DNA from: Pseudoscleropodium purum
Lineage: Eukaryota > Streptophyta > Bryopsida > Hypnales > Brachytheciaceae
Length of the DNA stretch: 64,000 nt
Assembly (NCBI GenBank): GCA_963969395.1
Contig: OZ017802.1
Location: forward strand, 4,962,501-5,026,500
Reading direction: 5' to 3'
The notes beneath the pieces were generated by a model. It saw only the letters and a list, made by a program, of their open reading frames with translations, searched no databases and was not told the DNA's origin. Below, piece by piece: positions 47,106 to 58,800 of this stretch (position 1 is the first letter of the stretch; the number at the start of each line of letters is the position of its first letter). Made by a program: the position numbers and the translations under genes.

Positions 47106-47594
47106 GCTAGTGTGCTCTTAGAACGTCACTTTAAGATGGATTTTAGATGCCCCAAATTATTTTCCCTTATTTTTCACTCAAAGAAAAATTGATGTGGAAT
47201 GTAACACAAGTGGTTTCATATTTTTTGGAGCATCTATGAATTAGTTATGAATTTCCAAAGAATTCTACAATAGGTGCTGATTTGTGATCTTAGGCCTTGC
47301 AAAACCCACACATGCATAGTCTAGACCAAAAACAAGAACCCTACATTCTTTTAACATGTACAAGAAGGCAATCGGTGGGCAATTAGTTCCCATTTAGAAA
47401 AATTAAGTGGACACACCTTAGCCTTGAAATGGACCGTCCCTAGCTCTTATTCCATCCATTAAAGAAGTATGAACAAATCTCATTCATACTATGACATTAT
47501 GAGCATTCCAACTCACATCTAGGGACTATTGCTTTTGGAATCACCTATGGGACAGTTTGAAGAAGAGGGTCTAAATTAAAGCCATCTACTATAG

Positions 47595-47805
47595 TCTTGG
47601 GAGCTTTGAGAACTTCAAATACGTAGTCGTACTAGGTTTTACAGCTTTGAGAACATCAAAGACATAGTGGATTCTAGTTTTGAGAGGATTGAGAACTTCA
47701 AATGCAAAGTGGTGCTAGTTTTGGAGCTTTGAGAACTTCAAACATACAATGTTGCTAGTTTAAGAGCTTTGAGAACTTCAAATATGTAGTGTTGCTAGTT
47801 ATTAT
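47595..47805 (+). repeat. Minisatellite, unit about 45 bases, second block
   Basis: Five to six units with 'gctttgagaacttcaaa' and 'tagtg.tgctagtttt'. Blocks one and two are separated by about 490 bases without the unit, so the array was split by an insertion or arose twice by copying. Confidence 0.8.
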
Positions 47806-48517
47806 CTTTTTGAGCACTTGAATGCTTCTCATAATATAGCAACTTATTACTTGATTCAACAAGTAGCTATGCTATGAAGTTAGAAGCTCAGTCTGTTTAT
47901 AGAGCTCTAACCTCAACTCTAACTTGCTTTTGGAATTCATATTCTCCTCAAATTCCTTCACTTGAAGCTTTTGTCAGTGCATGCAAAGGCATAGCCTTCT
48001 TCCCCCTTTGATCTAAATTAGGGCAAAAAAATTGGGCAAAATCCCTCGATTAAGAGAACATTTGGTGCAACTTTAAGGTGAAGTTGTTGCTGACATAGCA
48101 CCAAGTTGCAAGTAGGATTTTGTTCAAATTTGATATCAAGTGAGAGTTGGACTAAGGTAAAACATCTAAAACTATCAAAATAAGGACTTCATCATGTTAT
48201 AGCTCCAAATTGTCTTTGGAAGGGAGGATCTTTTCCTCCTACTAGCAAATGCAAATCATGAATGTACAAAATTAAAGTACATGCTCTAGATAATGTGTAG
48301 ACTACTATAAATCCACCCTAGACTTGCCAATTGTTGACCTCATTCAATGCCATTCATTGCCTTTAAAAAGCAAAAAAAGGGCACGCTAGACCCCTAAAAT
48401 TGTACCAAAATTGATTACAATTTGTACCCAAGTAATTGAAAGCAATCCATGTTGGCTTCGTTACCCTAATAACATTGTGACAACTACTTAATTGTCTCCA
48501 ATATGGTTTTCAATATG

Positions 48518-49210
48518 GACTAGTGTGCCCCGTGCCGTTGCCAAAGTCAAAATCAAAGTAAGTATAATTCTCTAATTTTTTAATTCATAAAAACTTTGAA
48601 ATTCAATAACTTTCATGCCATATATTAAAATGCCACAAAACCAAGCCCATGCACCTTTCCTTGCTAAGGGCTTTCTAACAATACCAAAAACACGACCAGG
48701 GGACACAATCATGGAGATCTCAATGTAACCAACCAACAATACAAACAACCTATCTTCAGGTATTGACTAGTGTATCTTGTGCCGTTGACACAACCAAAAT
48801 GAAAATAAAAGAAAATTTTCCATTTTTAAAAATTCATTAAAATTTTGAAATTCAATCATTTCCTTACTTTGAAATTCAATAATTCAATTTTTTAATTAAA
48901 AAAATCTATAATTTCTAAATCATAGGTCCAAATGCCACGAAATTGGCATGAAAGAAAACATTATTCATAAAAGAGTGCAAAGAATTTCTTTCATGGCATT
49001 TGGACATACAATGCAAAATTTATGAATTTTCAAAAATAAAGGATAATTTCATTCTATTTGTTGATTCATAAAAACTTTGAAATTCAATAACTCTTGCACC
49101 ATAAATTGAAATGCCATGAATCAAAGTTTGTGCACATGTTTGAACAAAGAGCTTTCAAGCAAAGAACTTCTAAGAGGTACCAAGAACACCACCCAAAGCC
49201 TTGTTGTTTG
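48518..49210 (+). repeat. Three diverged direct repeats with period about 240-260 bases
   Basis: 'gtgtgccccgtgccgttg' at 48518 and 'gtgtatcttgtgccgttg' at 48769 start two units. 'ttcataaaaactttgaaatt' followed by 'caataact' is found near 48582 and 49063, with a looser version near 48825. Downstream 'gccatgaatcaaagtttgtg' near 49112 parallels 'gccacaaaaccaagcccatg' near 48632. Confidence 0.6.
48907..49012. repeat. Inverted repeat
   Basis: 'cataggtccaaatgccacga' near 48922 and 'tcatggcatttggacataca' near 48992 are near-complements, flanking about 50 bases. It lies within the direct-repeat region. Confidence 0.6.
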
Positions 49211-50489
49211 TTAGATCTCAACGAATCAAACAAAACAAAATAACATAATTTAACAGTATGGATAGTTGCAAGAAACATCTTCCATTTTTGGCTCAAAATG
49301 GCCTCATTACTAATGTATTGTGACTTTTGGAATAATTTTTTTTAAATAAAATAAAATATGGATAATTTTTTGAGCATTCAAAATAGTATGAGTGTAAAAA
49401 TCTAGGCTTAGAAAAATTTATCTCTAAAAATTATGCACAACAAACTAAGAGTGATGGAAAATTAATACAATAAAATAGATATTTTGGAATTTTTTTTAAA
49501 TAGTAAAAAGATTAAAATAATTCAAATAAAAAAAGACATTTTACTAACTTGAAGATGCTTCTTCTCAACCATTTGCATCTTTGTAAAATAAAAACTATGT
49601 TCTCTACTCGTGTACTAAGCTAGTGCAGTTTGTACACATGTGGAAGGTGGACATTTTTCTATTTTTTTAAAGTATCTTTTTAGGCTTAGATAACTTTATT
49701 ATAACTCCTTGTATCCCAATTTTGATTTTCAAGTTCACATTTTTGGATCAGAAATGGTACTAAAAAATCCTAAAATGGCCAAAGTAGACATCCAATTGGG
49801 GGCAATTTAAAAATAGAAATTCATTTTCAAAAATTAGAAAAAAAATTATTGAATGTTCACAACTACTACATGTACCTTTTTTCAAATTTCATAGAAAATA
49901 GACATACAATACAAAAAGTATGAGTCCAAAACCACTTGTTTGAGGCCAAGGGGACAAAAAAAGGACATGTGATTCTTGTAATGACCCTTATAAAGAAATT
50001 TCCTCAATAATCACTTTGACATATTGCACTTCATTATATTGAAAGCATCAAACTATAGTTTTAGTGATTTTCTATTATTAAATTAAAGTGCTTTGAAAAT
50101 TTGTGCTAAAGGATATAAAGATGATTTTAGGTGTTTTCACTTTAAGTGAAGTAAAGACTGTTTTAGGACAAGAAATTGTATAAAAGGATGTTGCTATCAA
50201 TGTAATATATTAGAAATCTAGATATTCGAAAATTAGAAAAATCACCTCACCAAACTAATATCAGAACAAAAAAATTCATTCCTCATTGAGATACATAGTG
50301 GTATAATCAATACTTTAGTAAATTTTGCATCTAACTACATGTACATGTTTTGAAAGCTATGAAAGAGATAAAAGGTATTAGGTTATGAAGCCTATTAAAC
50401 GAAGAAGAAGAATAGTAAAAAATTCTAGAATAATAATAAATTAAAATCACAATTAGTGAAGGCTCTAGAAGTTGTTTTAACCCCTAAAG
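49211..50489. other. AT-rich intergenic, nothing recognised
   Basis: No gene, RNA or structured repeat noticed. Confidence 0.5.
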
Positions 50490-50840
50490 TTATTTGACTA
50501 TGGTTTCATCAAAAAACCTCCAAAATTGCCATTTCTAATACAAGTACTAAATTTTAGAAAAATATACATTTTTAAACACATATAACTATAGGATATTGTA
50601 ATATACTAGTTTGAGAAGATGTGGAAAAAATTTCAAAAATTTCCACTATGTAGATTGCAAGATATTAGCGTTTGAATTGACAAAAATCCTTTTTGGGCCC
50701 TACAAAAAACAAGATAGTTGCATCCACATGTTGTGTGAAAATTTCAAAGGAAAAAAAATAGAAATTCTATTTGTAGTGAGCTACTGAAAATTGTCATGTT
50801 GCCAAAAATAACACAATTTGGTTCTTCAGGGGTAAATCCA
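50490..50840 (+). repeat. Dispersed repeat R1, plus copy
   Basis: It matches 10265-10420 (plus), 3070-3350 (inverted) and 1040-1165 (plus, end part). Landmarks are 'aaacacatataactatagga', 'gaagatgtggaaaaaatttc', 'gattgcaagatattagcgtt' and 'gtcatgttgccaaaaataac'. Confidence 0.65.
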
Positions 50841-51639
50841 CTAGTCCACTACCAATCTACCACCAATTTAATACAAATTCAATCTCTAAATCTACAACAT
50901 GCTCACTTGATTTAAGGCACATTTAGGTTCTAAAAAATGGTATAGACCAAAACAATGTTGTTGGATGTTGATGAGCATGGCACATGCTTTAGGAGTCATA
51001 GGTACAAAATTGTACTCGAATTGTATTAAAAAGATGGTAGGGAAATTGCTTGCACTTCAAATTTTAGTAAATTTCCCCCCTCTTTCTCAACATTCTAAAC
51101 ATGTAGTTAGTCTTAAATTTAGTGGAGAATTGATTATGTCAGAAAGGTTCAAATGAGATTGATTTTTTTTTCCACATCTCTAATTAAGGTTCGTAGGCAT
51201 ACTCTAAATTACCCCTAGTCCAATTAGTTTTCCTTATTTTAGGCACATTGCCCCCTATTGTATCCTAATGAATTGTTAATTGTAAAAACTTTAGTAAACA
51301 CAACCATGTAGTGTCTATACATGAAGAAAGTTTTATTCATTATTCCATGAGCTTGAGGGGTGCTTTTGGTTTACCATTGCAAGTATGTAGGGAAAAAAAT
51401 TTAAAATGGGAAAGAAGTTGATAATTCTTTAAAAAAAACTACAATAAATATTTCATATTCTTTTGAGAATTTATTTTTGGTGGATTGATTGTATAAATTT
51501 ATAAGATCACTAACTTGAAGGTAAGTCAAAAAGATAATTGAAAAATTTCATTCCAATGGTGAAACTTTGAAGAAGGCAATCAACAACTTTTAGTTTTCAT
51601 TCTTTCTAAAATTATGGAAAAATTGAATTAACCCCTAAA
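50841..51639. other. AT-rich intergenic between two R1 copies
   Basis: No gene recognised. A 63-codon frame at 50965-51156 has no domain character. Confidence 0.45.
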
Positions 51640-52470
51640 GTTCCATTGTCTTTGCAAGAGAAAAAATGGATTTGGGGCAATCTTCAATGGTTTCAATATT
51701 CATCATGATTTTCTAAAACTTTTTGGAAAGATAGAAAATACATTATCTTTCTAAGAATATATATTTTTATTTCAATTGGTTTCTAGGAGCAAAAGTTATG
51801 GCACAAAAAGTCCAAATTCTAGTCCAATGGGTAGAAAGTCCCCCCACAAGAATTTTAAATTAAATTAAATTTTTTTCTCATATATTGTATTTTCATCTAC
51901 ATAAAAATATTTTATTTATTCAATTTAGATTGTTATAAGATATTTATGGGCTATCTTGTTTTTCAAGCAATTAGAGCATCTTCTGAAAAAAACAATTTGT
52001 AGGATTCATTCCTAAATTTAATTTTCACAATTTTTCAAAAGAAAGACTTTCACATAGTTAAAATCTTTTGCTAAAACAATCTCATCATTGAGATTAGTGT
52101 GTTTCAATTCCATCATAGAAGTATTAACAATTTAGTTTTTCTTTCAATCTTGAACCTACTTCTACTTAATAACTTTTAATGAGTGGAAATTAAGTGTGCT
52201 TTTTCACTTTTTTTCCTAAACTCCCAACTCAATAAAATTAGGAATTCAAAATCAATAGTGCAAAATTTTTATTTTAATAGGATTCAAAGCCAAAAAATCT
52301 GATTGAGCAATGTACATAACAATTGTTTTCTTTACTTTAAATGAAAACATCTTACAATCTACCTAGGCAAAGTTTTTGAAATTTCTTCTACATATTTTTA
52401 CACTAGTCTAGTATAAGATGACAAGATCCTATGGTTTGATATGCCAAAAAATAAGTTAAAATTTTTTTTC
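51640..52470 (-). repeat. Dispersed repeat R1, long inverted copy
   Basis: Read on the minus strand it runs collinear with 10290-11160 and with the second unit at 11211-11870. Landmarks are 'aagaaatttcaaaaactttg', 'ggctttgaatcctattaaaa', 'atggaattgaaacaca', 'atgagattgttttagcaaa', 'cagaagatgctctaa' and 'cttttgctcctagaaaccaa'. Confidence 0.65.
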
Positions 52471-52889
52471 TCTTTGCAATAAAAATAGAAGTGTTAAATG
52501 ACTTTTGATAGAAAAAGACCTTGGGGCTTTTATTAGAGATTAAAAAAGACAAATTTCTTAGGTATCAAGGTTGCTCATCAATCTTTGCTCACAAAGTGCA
52601 AGAACTTAAAACACTTGCAATGCTCATCAAAATTATACAAAACAAAGCTTGATGATTATGAAGATAAGGAGGGTTAAGAGCTCTATTAAAACCATCACAA
52701 AAACAAATGAAAAAAACTCCAAAATCATGAAGGGTGCTCAGTATTGAAAAAACCCCATTTTAGGCAATGAAAGATTGCAAAGGACAAAATGAAAAATCAT
52801 ATGGCATTCAAAATTCAAATTCAAATTTATAAATTTGAAAAGTGAATATATTGAAGGCTATAATTTTCTATGACATTAATTTTAGATTT

Positions 52890-52995
52890 GACGTGTAGAC
52901 TTCAAATCACAATTACAATTCTAATGCTTGTAGAATTAAATAGTAAAATCTTTCAATTCATAAGTGATATTGTTTTCTTTTCTTATGTGATCTAT
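52890..52995 (+). repeat. Dispersed repeat R2, partial copy 3
   Basis: 'tctttcaattcataagtgat' then 'attgttttcttttcttatgt' and 'gatctataatacacctaa' match the middle of the other R2 copies. A small hairpin (CTAAGGTG, AAAA, CACCTTAG-like) follows at about 53005-53025. Confidence 0.5.
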
Positions 52996-53025
52996 AATAC
53001 ACCTAAGGTGAAAACACCTTAAGCC

Positions 53026-54374
53026 AATCCTATACCTTCGGGTGCGCCTACCAAAAGCACCTTAATTTAATAGTAGACTATCATTGAAGCTATCATTTGA
53101 TGCTTGAAGTATAATGAAGAAATATTTGAGGCTATATATAGGGCAAATTACTAGAACATGTAAAAATGATTATTGAGCAATTTTTTCACAAATAAAACCA
53201 TATTAGGGACAACTAATTAAGTAATTTTCACAATATCATTAAAATAACTATTAATAGTAAGATAGTACAAACTGCTAGCATGAATTGCTTTCAATTACTG
53301 AGGAACCAATTATAATCAATCTTGGCATGGTTTAAAGGCTCTAAAATGCCCCTTTTACACTTTTTACAGGTTATGAGTGGTGTTGATTGAGGTCAACAAT
53401 AGCAAGTTTAAGGTGGTTTAAACATTTTTACTTTGAAAGCTTATAGAATTTATATGGATGGTCTAATACATACATACATATATGTTCATATATACATATT
53501 AAATTCATGATTTCCATTTGCTAATAGGTGAAAAATATTTCCACTACTAAAAATACATGAAATCATATTGAATTCCTTATTTTTATAGTTTTAGGTATTT
53601 TTACATTAGTTTGAATTCATATGGTTGGATCGAATTTTAATAAAATTGATCAAACCCATAAACCTATAGACTTTTTGTTTAGTTTTGAGAAACACCAAGA
53701 ACCTCAAAAAAGGTCTTTTAAGGCATTTAGGAATCAACTTTGTAGTCCCCATAACTAATTAAAGAAGTAACTAAAATTCACCTATTATTGAACCAATTAT
53801 AGGAGCATTTTCTTAGTTATCAATGAAATCATCCATGGAAACACTTGGGTTTGTAACGTCCTTAATTATAGGATTAAGAATCATTCCATTCAAAATCCTA
53901 CACCAATGTCCCTAAAAAAACATGAGAATGGTGTAAACCAAAGATCCCTCCCTCCCTTTCTTTCTTTCTTTAAAAGAACAAAACATTCTCCATCCATCTA
54001 AGTCAAAATCCATTGAAGTTCATCATTCTTTCAATGAAAACAAATAGGATGATGAATAGTGGATATAGCACCCCGGACTTCCTAGACAAAACAATTCTTT
54101 TCAATATGAAAGTACTCCACTTTTTAGATCAATCAAAGAGTCCTATGTGAATGTAATAATAATATTAAAACTTGCCAAAGCCAGAAAACCTAAAACCCCA
54201 AATCAAGCCCTGCCATGACCTCCGCAAGTCAAAACCCCAGAGAGGGAAAGAGAGAGACAAGACATCATGTCCAAGACCTATGCTGACGTGTCCATGACCC
54301 TTTGCTGACATGGCCCCCAAAATGAGAGTGTGCTCTATGATGAGGCTCTGCCAGGCCACCCCGGAGATATAATG
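53026..54374. other. AT-rich intergenic, becoming mixed
   Basis: No gene recognised. There are short simple repeats: a TACA/TATA run at about 53468-53500, a CCCT/CTTT run at 53947-53972 and a GA run near 54241-54258. Around 54280-54315 two near-identical 'tgctgac.tg.cc' phrases occur, one carrying TGACGTGTC, an ACGT-core bZIP-like site, upstream of the next gene. Confidence 0.4.
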
Positions 54375-55862
54375 GAAAAGGCGAATGAATGAAACGACCC
54401 CCCGCCCGTCCCTGCCCTAGTAAGTTACTAGTAATAAGTTAGTCCAATAGTACCCTCCGTCCCCTTCGCTGCGTTGAGTTGGTGGGTTCAGTTCAGTTGT
54501 TGGTGCTGGCTGGTTAGTAGTGAATGGTAACCTACTAGTAACTCCACTCGTAAGAAACTGAGGCGACGAAGACGACGACGGGATTGTGTGCTGCTAGTTG
54601 CCTCACGTCGTTGCTGCTTCGCCTCTTGGCTATGGCGGGATCGTCACCGTCGTCGCCTGCGCTCTGCTTCTGCTGCTGAGGGGAAGGGAATCGTCGGGGA
54701 CAGGGGGGCACTGGAACGGTTTGTGCGCGCGCGCGCAACTGAGATGGTGGTGGCAGGATCGCGCGGCGCTGGGGAACGTGTGATCGGGGCGTTTTGACGG
54801 GACCGTTTTTGGTGGGGGGAAACGACGGAGGAGAGGGCGGTGGCGAGGAAAGTCAGCCAGTTAGCCTGCCTGCCTGCATGCCTGCTTGCGGTGGTCTGGT
54901 GATTTCGAGAAGCCGATGTGGAAGCATTGGGGAGCGCGGCGAGGTTTTGAACGAAGCGTGGTTGGGAACGACGGAACGTGGCGAGGGTTTGAAACGAGCG
55001 CGGGGGTGGTTCGGATGGGGGTGGTTCGTGGAGTGTGTGGTCGTTTCGTGGCGTTGTGTTGGTGAAGGGGTGAAGTGGACAAAGCGAGTTAGGTTTAATA
55101 AGAAGAAGAGGAGGACGACGATGGAGGAGATTTGGATTTGAGTGGGGGAGTGATTTTGGTGGGGGTGGCCATCTTTAGGGTTTCGAGGAAGGATTATTCG
55201 TGGTTATTCCTGGGGAGACTTGGTGATACGTGGTGGTGGGAGCTTCAACGCATTCTTGTGTTTGGAGTGTGTATGTTGCGCTTTTTATTGCTAGGTCACG
55301 AGGTTGAGTGTGTGGGAGATTGACTCGCTGCGGTTTTAAAGGTGCGTCTTGTTTCTTGTGCTTGTTCGGGCACTTGTAGCGGTCCGGGTTCTTGATTGCG
55401 GAGTAGTGAGGGTGGCGACCGTGGGAGTATTGCATTTTGATATGTTACAGCTTTTGGTTCTGAGACATTTTATAGTGGTAGGTTTTTCGGTGGTGGGGGT
55501 TGACCTGGAAGAGTGTTGAATTAGGAGTAGGGGTTCCTTGAGGACTTGCGGTGCTGGACAGAGGGGAAGTATTGGCGTGGTGAGGGGGCAAGAGCTGAAT
55601 TCCATCCCTTTTCGACGCACTCGGAGCATCACGTGGTATTTCCTGGAGATGCCGTTTTCAACGTTTCCGGTGTATGCTTGTGAACAGTGGCATTTCCCAC
55701 CTTCGGCTGTGGAGGTAAGATACATCCAAGGGCAGAACAGAATCCGTGATAGTGGGTAGAGGCTGTAGGGAATGGCGAGTGAGGTTGTTCTGGAGTTTTG
55801 ACTGGACCTGGAGGACGGGAATTTTTCCTGCAGGAATAGGCTGGAGAGCCTCTGTGAAGGTC
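54375..55862 (+). promoter_or_regulatory. GC-rich promoter and leader of the glutamine-rich protein gene
   Basis: A sharp rise in GC and CpG begins near 54380 and continues about 1.4 kb. A good donor at 55714|55715 (GGAG|GTAAGA) and acceptor at 55832-55833 (TTTTCCTGCAG) define a probable noncoding first exon and a leader intron, with the second exon starting at 55834, 29 bases before the ATG. Several open frames here arise from GC bias and carry no domain. Transcription start is not determined; no clear TATA box is placed. Confidence 0.5.
54724..54737. repeat. Alternating CG tract
   Basis: TGCGCGCGCGCGCA is a perfect 14-base palindrome of alternating purine and pyrimidine, able in principle to adopt Z-DNA, inside the GC-rich promoter region. 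Confidence 0.85.
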
Positions 55863-58800
55863 ATGGAGATCGAGAGTGAGTTTATAATGTCACAAGATGG
55901 TTATGCATCCATTGACTTCACGTTGCTGGATCGACCAAACAACAAGTATGTGCCCACCTGAGTATCTTGGCTCTGTGCACAAACGGCAATTGTTTTGATC
56001 GCTATCTTAATTGGGTCAATGATTGTATGCGGTTTTGGTGCTTGCGTGCATCGGCCTTCTGTCGTTGATTGTGAATATAGAATGTAGGATTAAGAAGTGT
56101 CTGGTTTTTGTACGATGATATCACAATGTGCATGCCACCGTTCAATTGATTCAGATAGAGGTTTGTGTCGCTTAAGCTTGATCCTGTACTCGCACTCATT
56201 GTTCACATTATTCTGTTCTGTAGCATCGCTTCAGCGCCAGAGGCCACGGCGGTGTTGCTTCCAGGTGAGTACAGTACAGGATTTCACGCTAAGGTTTTCA
56301 ACGATCATGAGCTAAGTCCTGTAAAGAACGTGGTGTGCATTCAGTTGTTGACCGCATTTACAATTTACTTATGAGCCTTAGAAGTTCTAGTAGTGAGAGC
56401 TGAAAATCTGTGTCTTGCTGACACTGATACTCGTTGCGTTTCGAAGACGGGCATGCGACGGATTCATCGTTTCCCTCATTCGACCTCTTGGACAGTTCCG
56501 GAGTGGTCGGTCCTTATGGATACGCACGCGAGGGCGAAGATAATCAGTCTTTGGAGCAGTCGAGGTTAGTCAGTGTTCCCTCGTGGCTTGTTGGAGTTGG
56601 AAAGAATGGGTTTGTGCCGGTGGTATCTCTGAGGTTCCAGGAGATGGATACCAGTGGCTTCTCGTTTGATTCAGAACTGGCGTGTGCCATATCAGGATTC
56701 CCAGTCAGAATTAGCCACACCTTTAGGGTTTGCAGTGCTTGCCTCGTTTGCGGTCATTGGTTCACAGTTGCCTACAGATGACGTATTATGTGCACCTTAA
56801 ATACCTTCGAGGGGAGTATGTCTATCTGTTATGATTGTTTTGCTGTATGCAAACGTTAGGTAGTGTATTGACTTGCAATTAGAACATCGACTCTTAGCAA
56901 TCATCTGTATATCTGGTTCTTCAAAGATTTAGCACGAGGTTCTGGAGAAAGCACTTTGAATATGTTTGCATTGCCTCTCCTGTATTTGAGCAAGTTGGGA
57001 ATTTTTGGTCAATTCGTTTTTGAATGTACCTTCTCATTAACGTTATCCGTGGATGCATTGTGTTCAGGGATGGCTCTGAGAAAGAGCTGTACAAGGAACA
57101 AGCGATGCATGCAAGCGCTGATGTAATGAAGCGAGTAACCTTTGTAGCTTGAACTTCTAGGATTCTTTTTTGAAGTATTAGGGATGTGGAATGTAACTTG
57201 GCACACCCTTATGGGTTTGAGGAGGTTGCCTGATCTTTTGATCAGAATTAGGGGCATTTTTAGTGATATTGGTGTGTGTTGCGTGGTACGTTCCTGTGTG
57301 CTTCGTTGATGCCCGCGAATTTTTTATGCTTAATGTGTGGTGAGTTGAGGTAGTGATGAGTGTTTGTGTGAGTGATTGTGCAGAATGGAGTAGCAGCTAG
57401 CAATGTGGAATACTCAGAATATCAGATTCCTCAATCAGTGCCAAAGCCTGTTTCTAGCGTCGATTTTTTTGCCAAAAATCAAGCACCTCAACAACAGGAG
57501 CAGCAGTCACAGTTGACTTTGTTTGGAAGTGATGGGGGCGAAGAAAACCAGGAGTTCTTTGAGTCAGGTCAAGCCTCTCATCAGGCTCAGCCGACAGGTA
57601 GTAGCTGGTGGACGCCCGATAATGCTTGGGTAGGAAATAACAGCCAGAGAGATCAGTCGCAGATGTTCAACTGGGCGGGTATGACGGAAGAGCAAAGGAG
57701 ATCTATGCAATTGAAGATGGGGGGTTCTCAAAATAACTCGGAATATCAGCAAGGAGCATTGTATTCTATGCCGCAGGCGGTAAATAGTGATCCGACGCCC
57801 TCAATGTACGCTTTCTTGCCCACGAATACTCATCAGATGCATAAGATGCCTCAGCAAGGTGATGGAGGTCTGAATGCGCCAAGGGTACAGGGCATTCAGA
57901 ATTCATCAACTGGAAAAGGCCCTCAGTATGATTTTCAGGGTCTTTTAAACGGATCTGCATATCATCAGGCTGAAAGTCTTGCACAAAATATTGGATTAAA
58001 TGAGCAACAGCGGTATAGGGCTATGATGCATGAAGCTAGTGGAAGAGAACAGCAGTTGCGAATGCAAGAAGCCAGGAATCGTGAGCAACAGCTTCTAATG
58101 CAAGAAGCGAGCAATAGGGAGCAGCTTCGAGAGCAACATCTTCGGCAGCAGCAGCTTCGAGAGCAGCAGATTAGGGAGCAGCAACTTCGAGAGCAGCAGC
58201 TTCGAATGCAAGAAGCGAGCAGTAGAGAGCATCAACTTCGAGAGCAGCAGCTTCGGGAACAGCAGCTTCGGGAGCAACAGCTTCGCGAGCAGCAGCTTCG
58301 CGAGCAGCAACTGCGTGAGCAGCAGCTTCGAATACAGGAAGCGAACAGAGAGCAGCAACTTCGATTGAAAGAAGCAAACAGCAGGGAACATCAGCTTCGG
58401 ATGCAAGAAGCGAGCAATAGAGAGCAACAGCTTCGTTTGCAGGGCCAGCCGAACCAGAGCTTCAGCAAGTATGACAATCAGAACATGGAAGTCTCACCAT
58501 TGAAGGTTAGTGACTATGACTTCTTGGGTGGTGCTGAATATGCGATGAAAGGACAACCTCAATCTGAGGTTAGGCAGCAGCTTAATGAAAGTGATGCTCA
58601 GTTGTGGAGGCAACAACAGCAGCAACAGCAGCAGCAGCATCGGCAGCCTCGCCAATTTAGCACATATGCCAATAACAATTTTGAGGACTTGCATCAACGT
58701 CAACAGGCTCAGGTGTGCTTCGCTAAATTACTTTACTTAAACCTCTATAATTCCGTTTTACTTTTATTTATCCTATTTCAAAGCAGTGAATGCTAGGTCT

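Noticed and set aside
54588..55141. Several Arg/Gly/Trp-rich frames in the GC-rich promoter
   Set aside because: All frames on both strands are open because of GC and CpG bias, and none is conserved-looking.
58095..58427. Leu/Ala-rich minus-strand frames over the REQQL repeat
   Set aside because: A periodic coding repeat opens all frames; the peptide is just the complement of the repeat.
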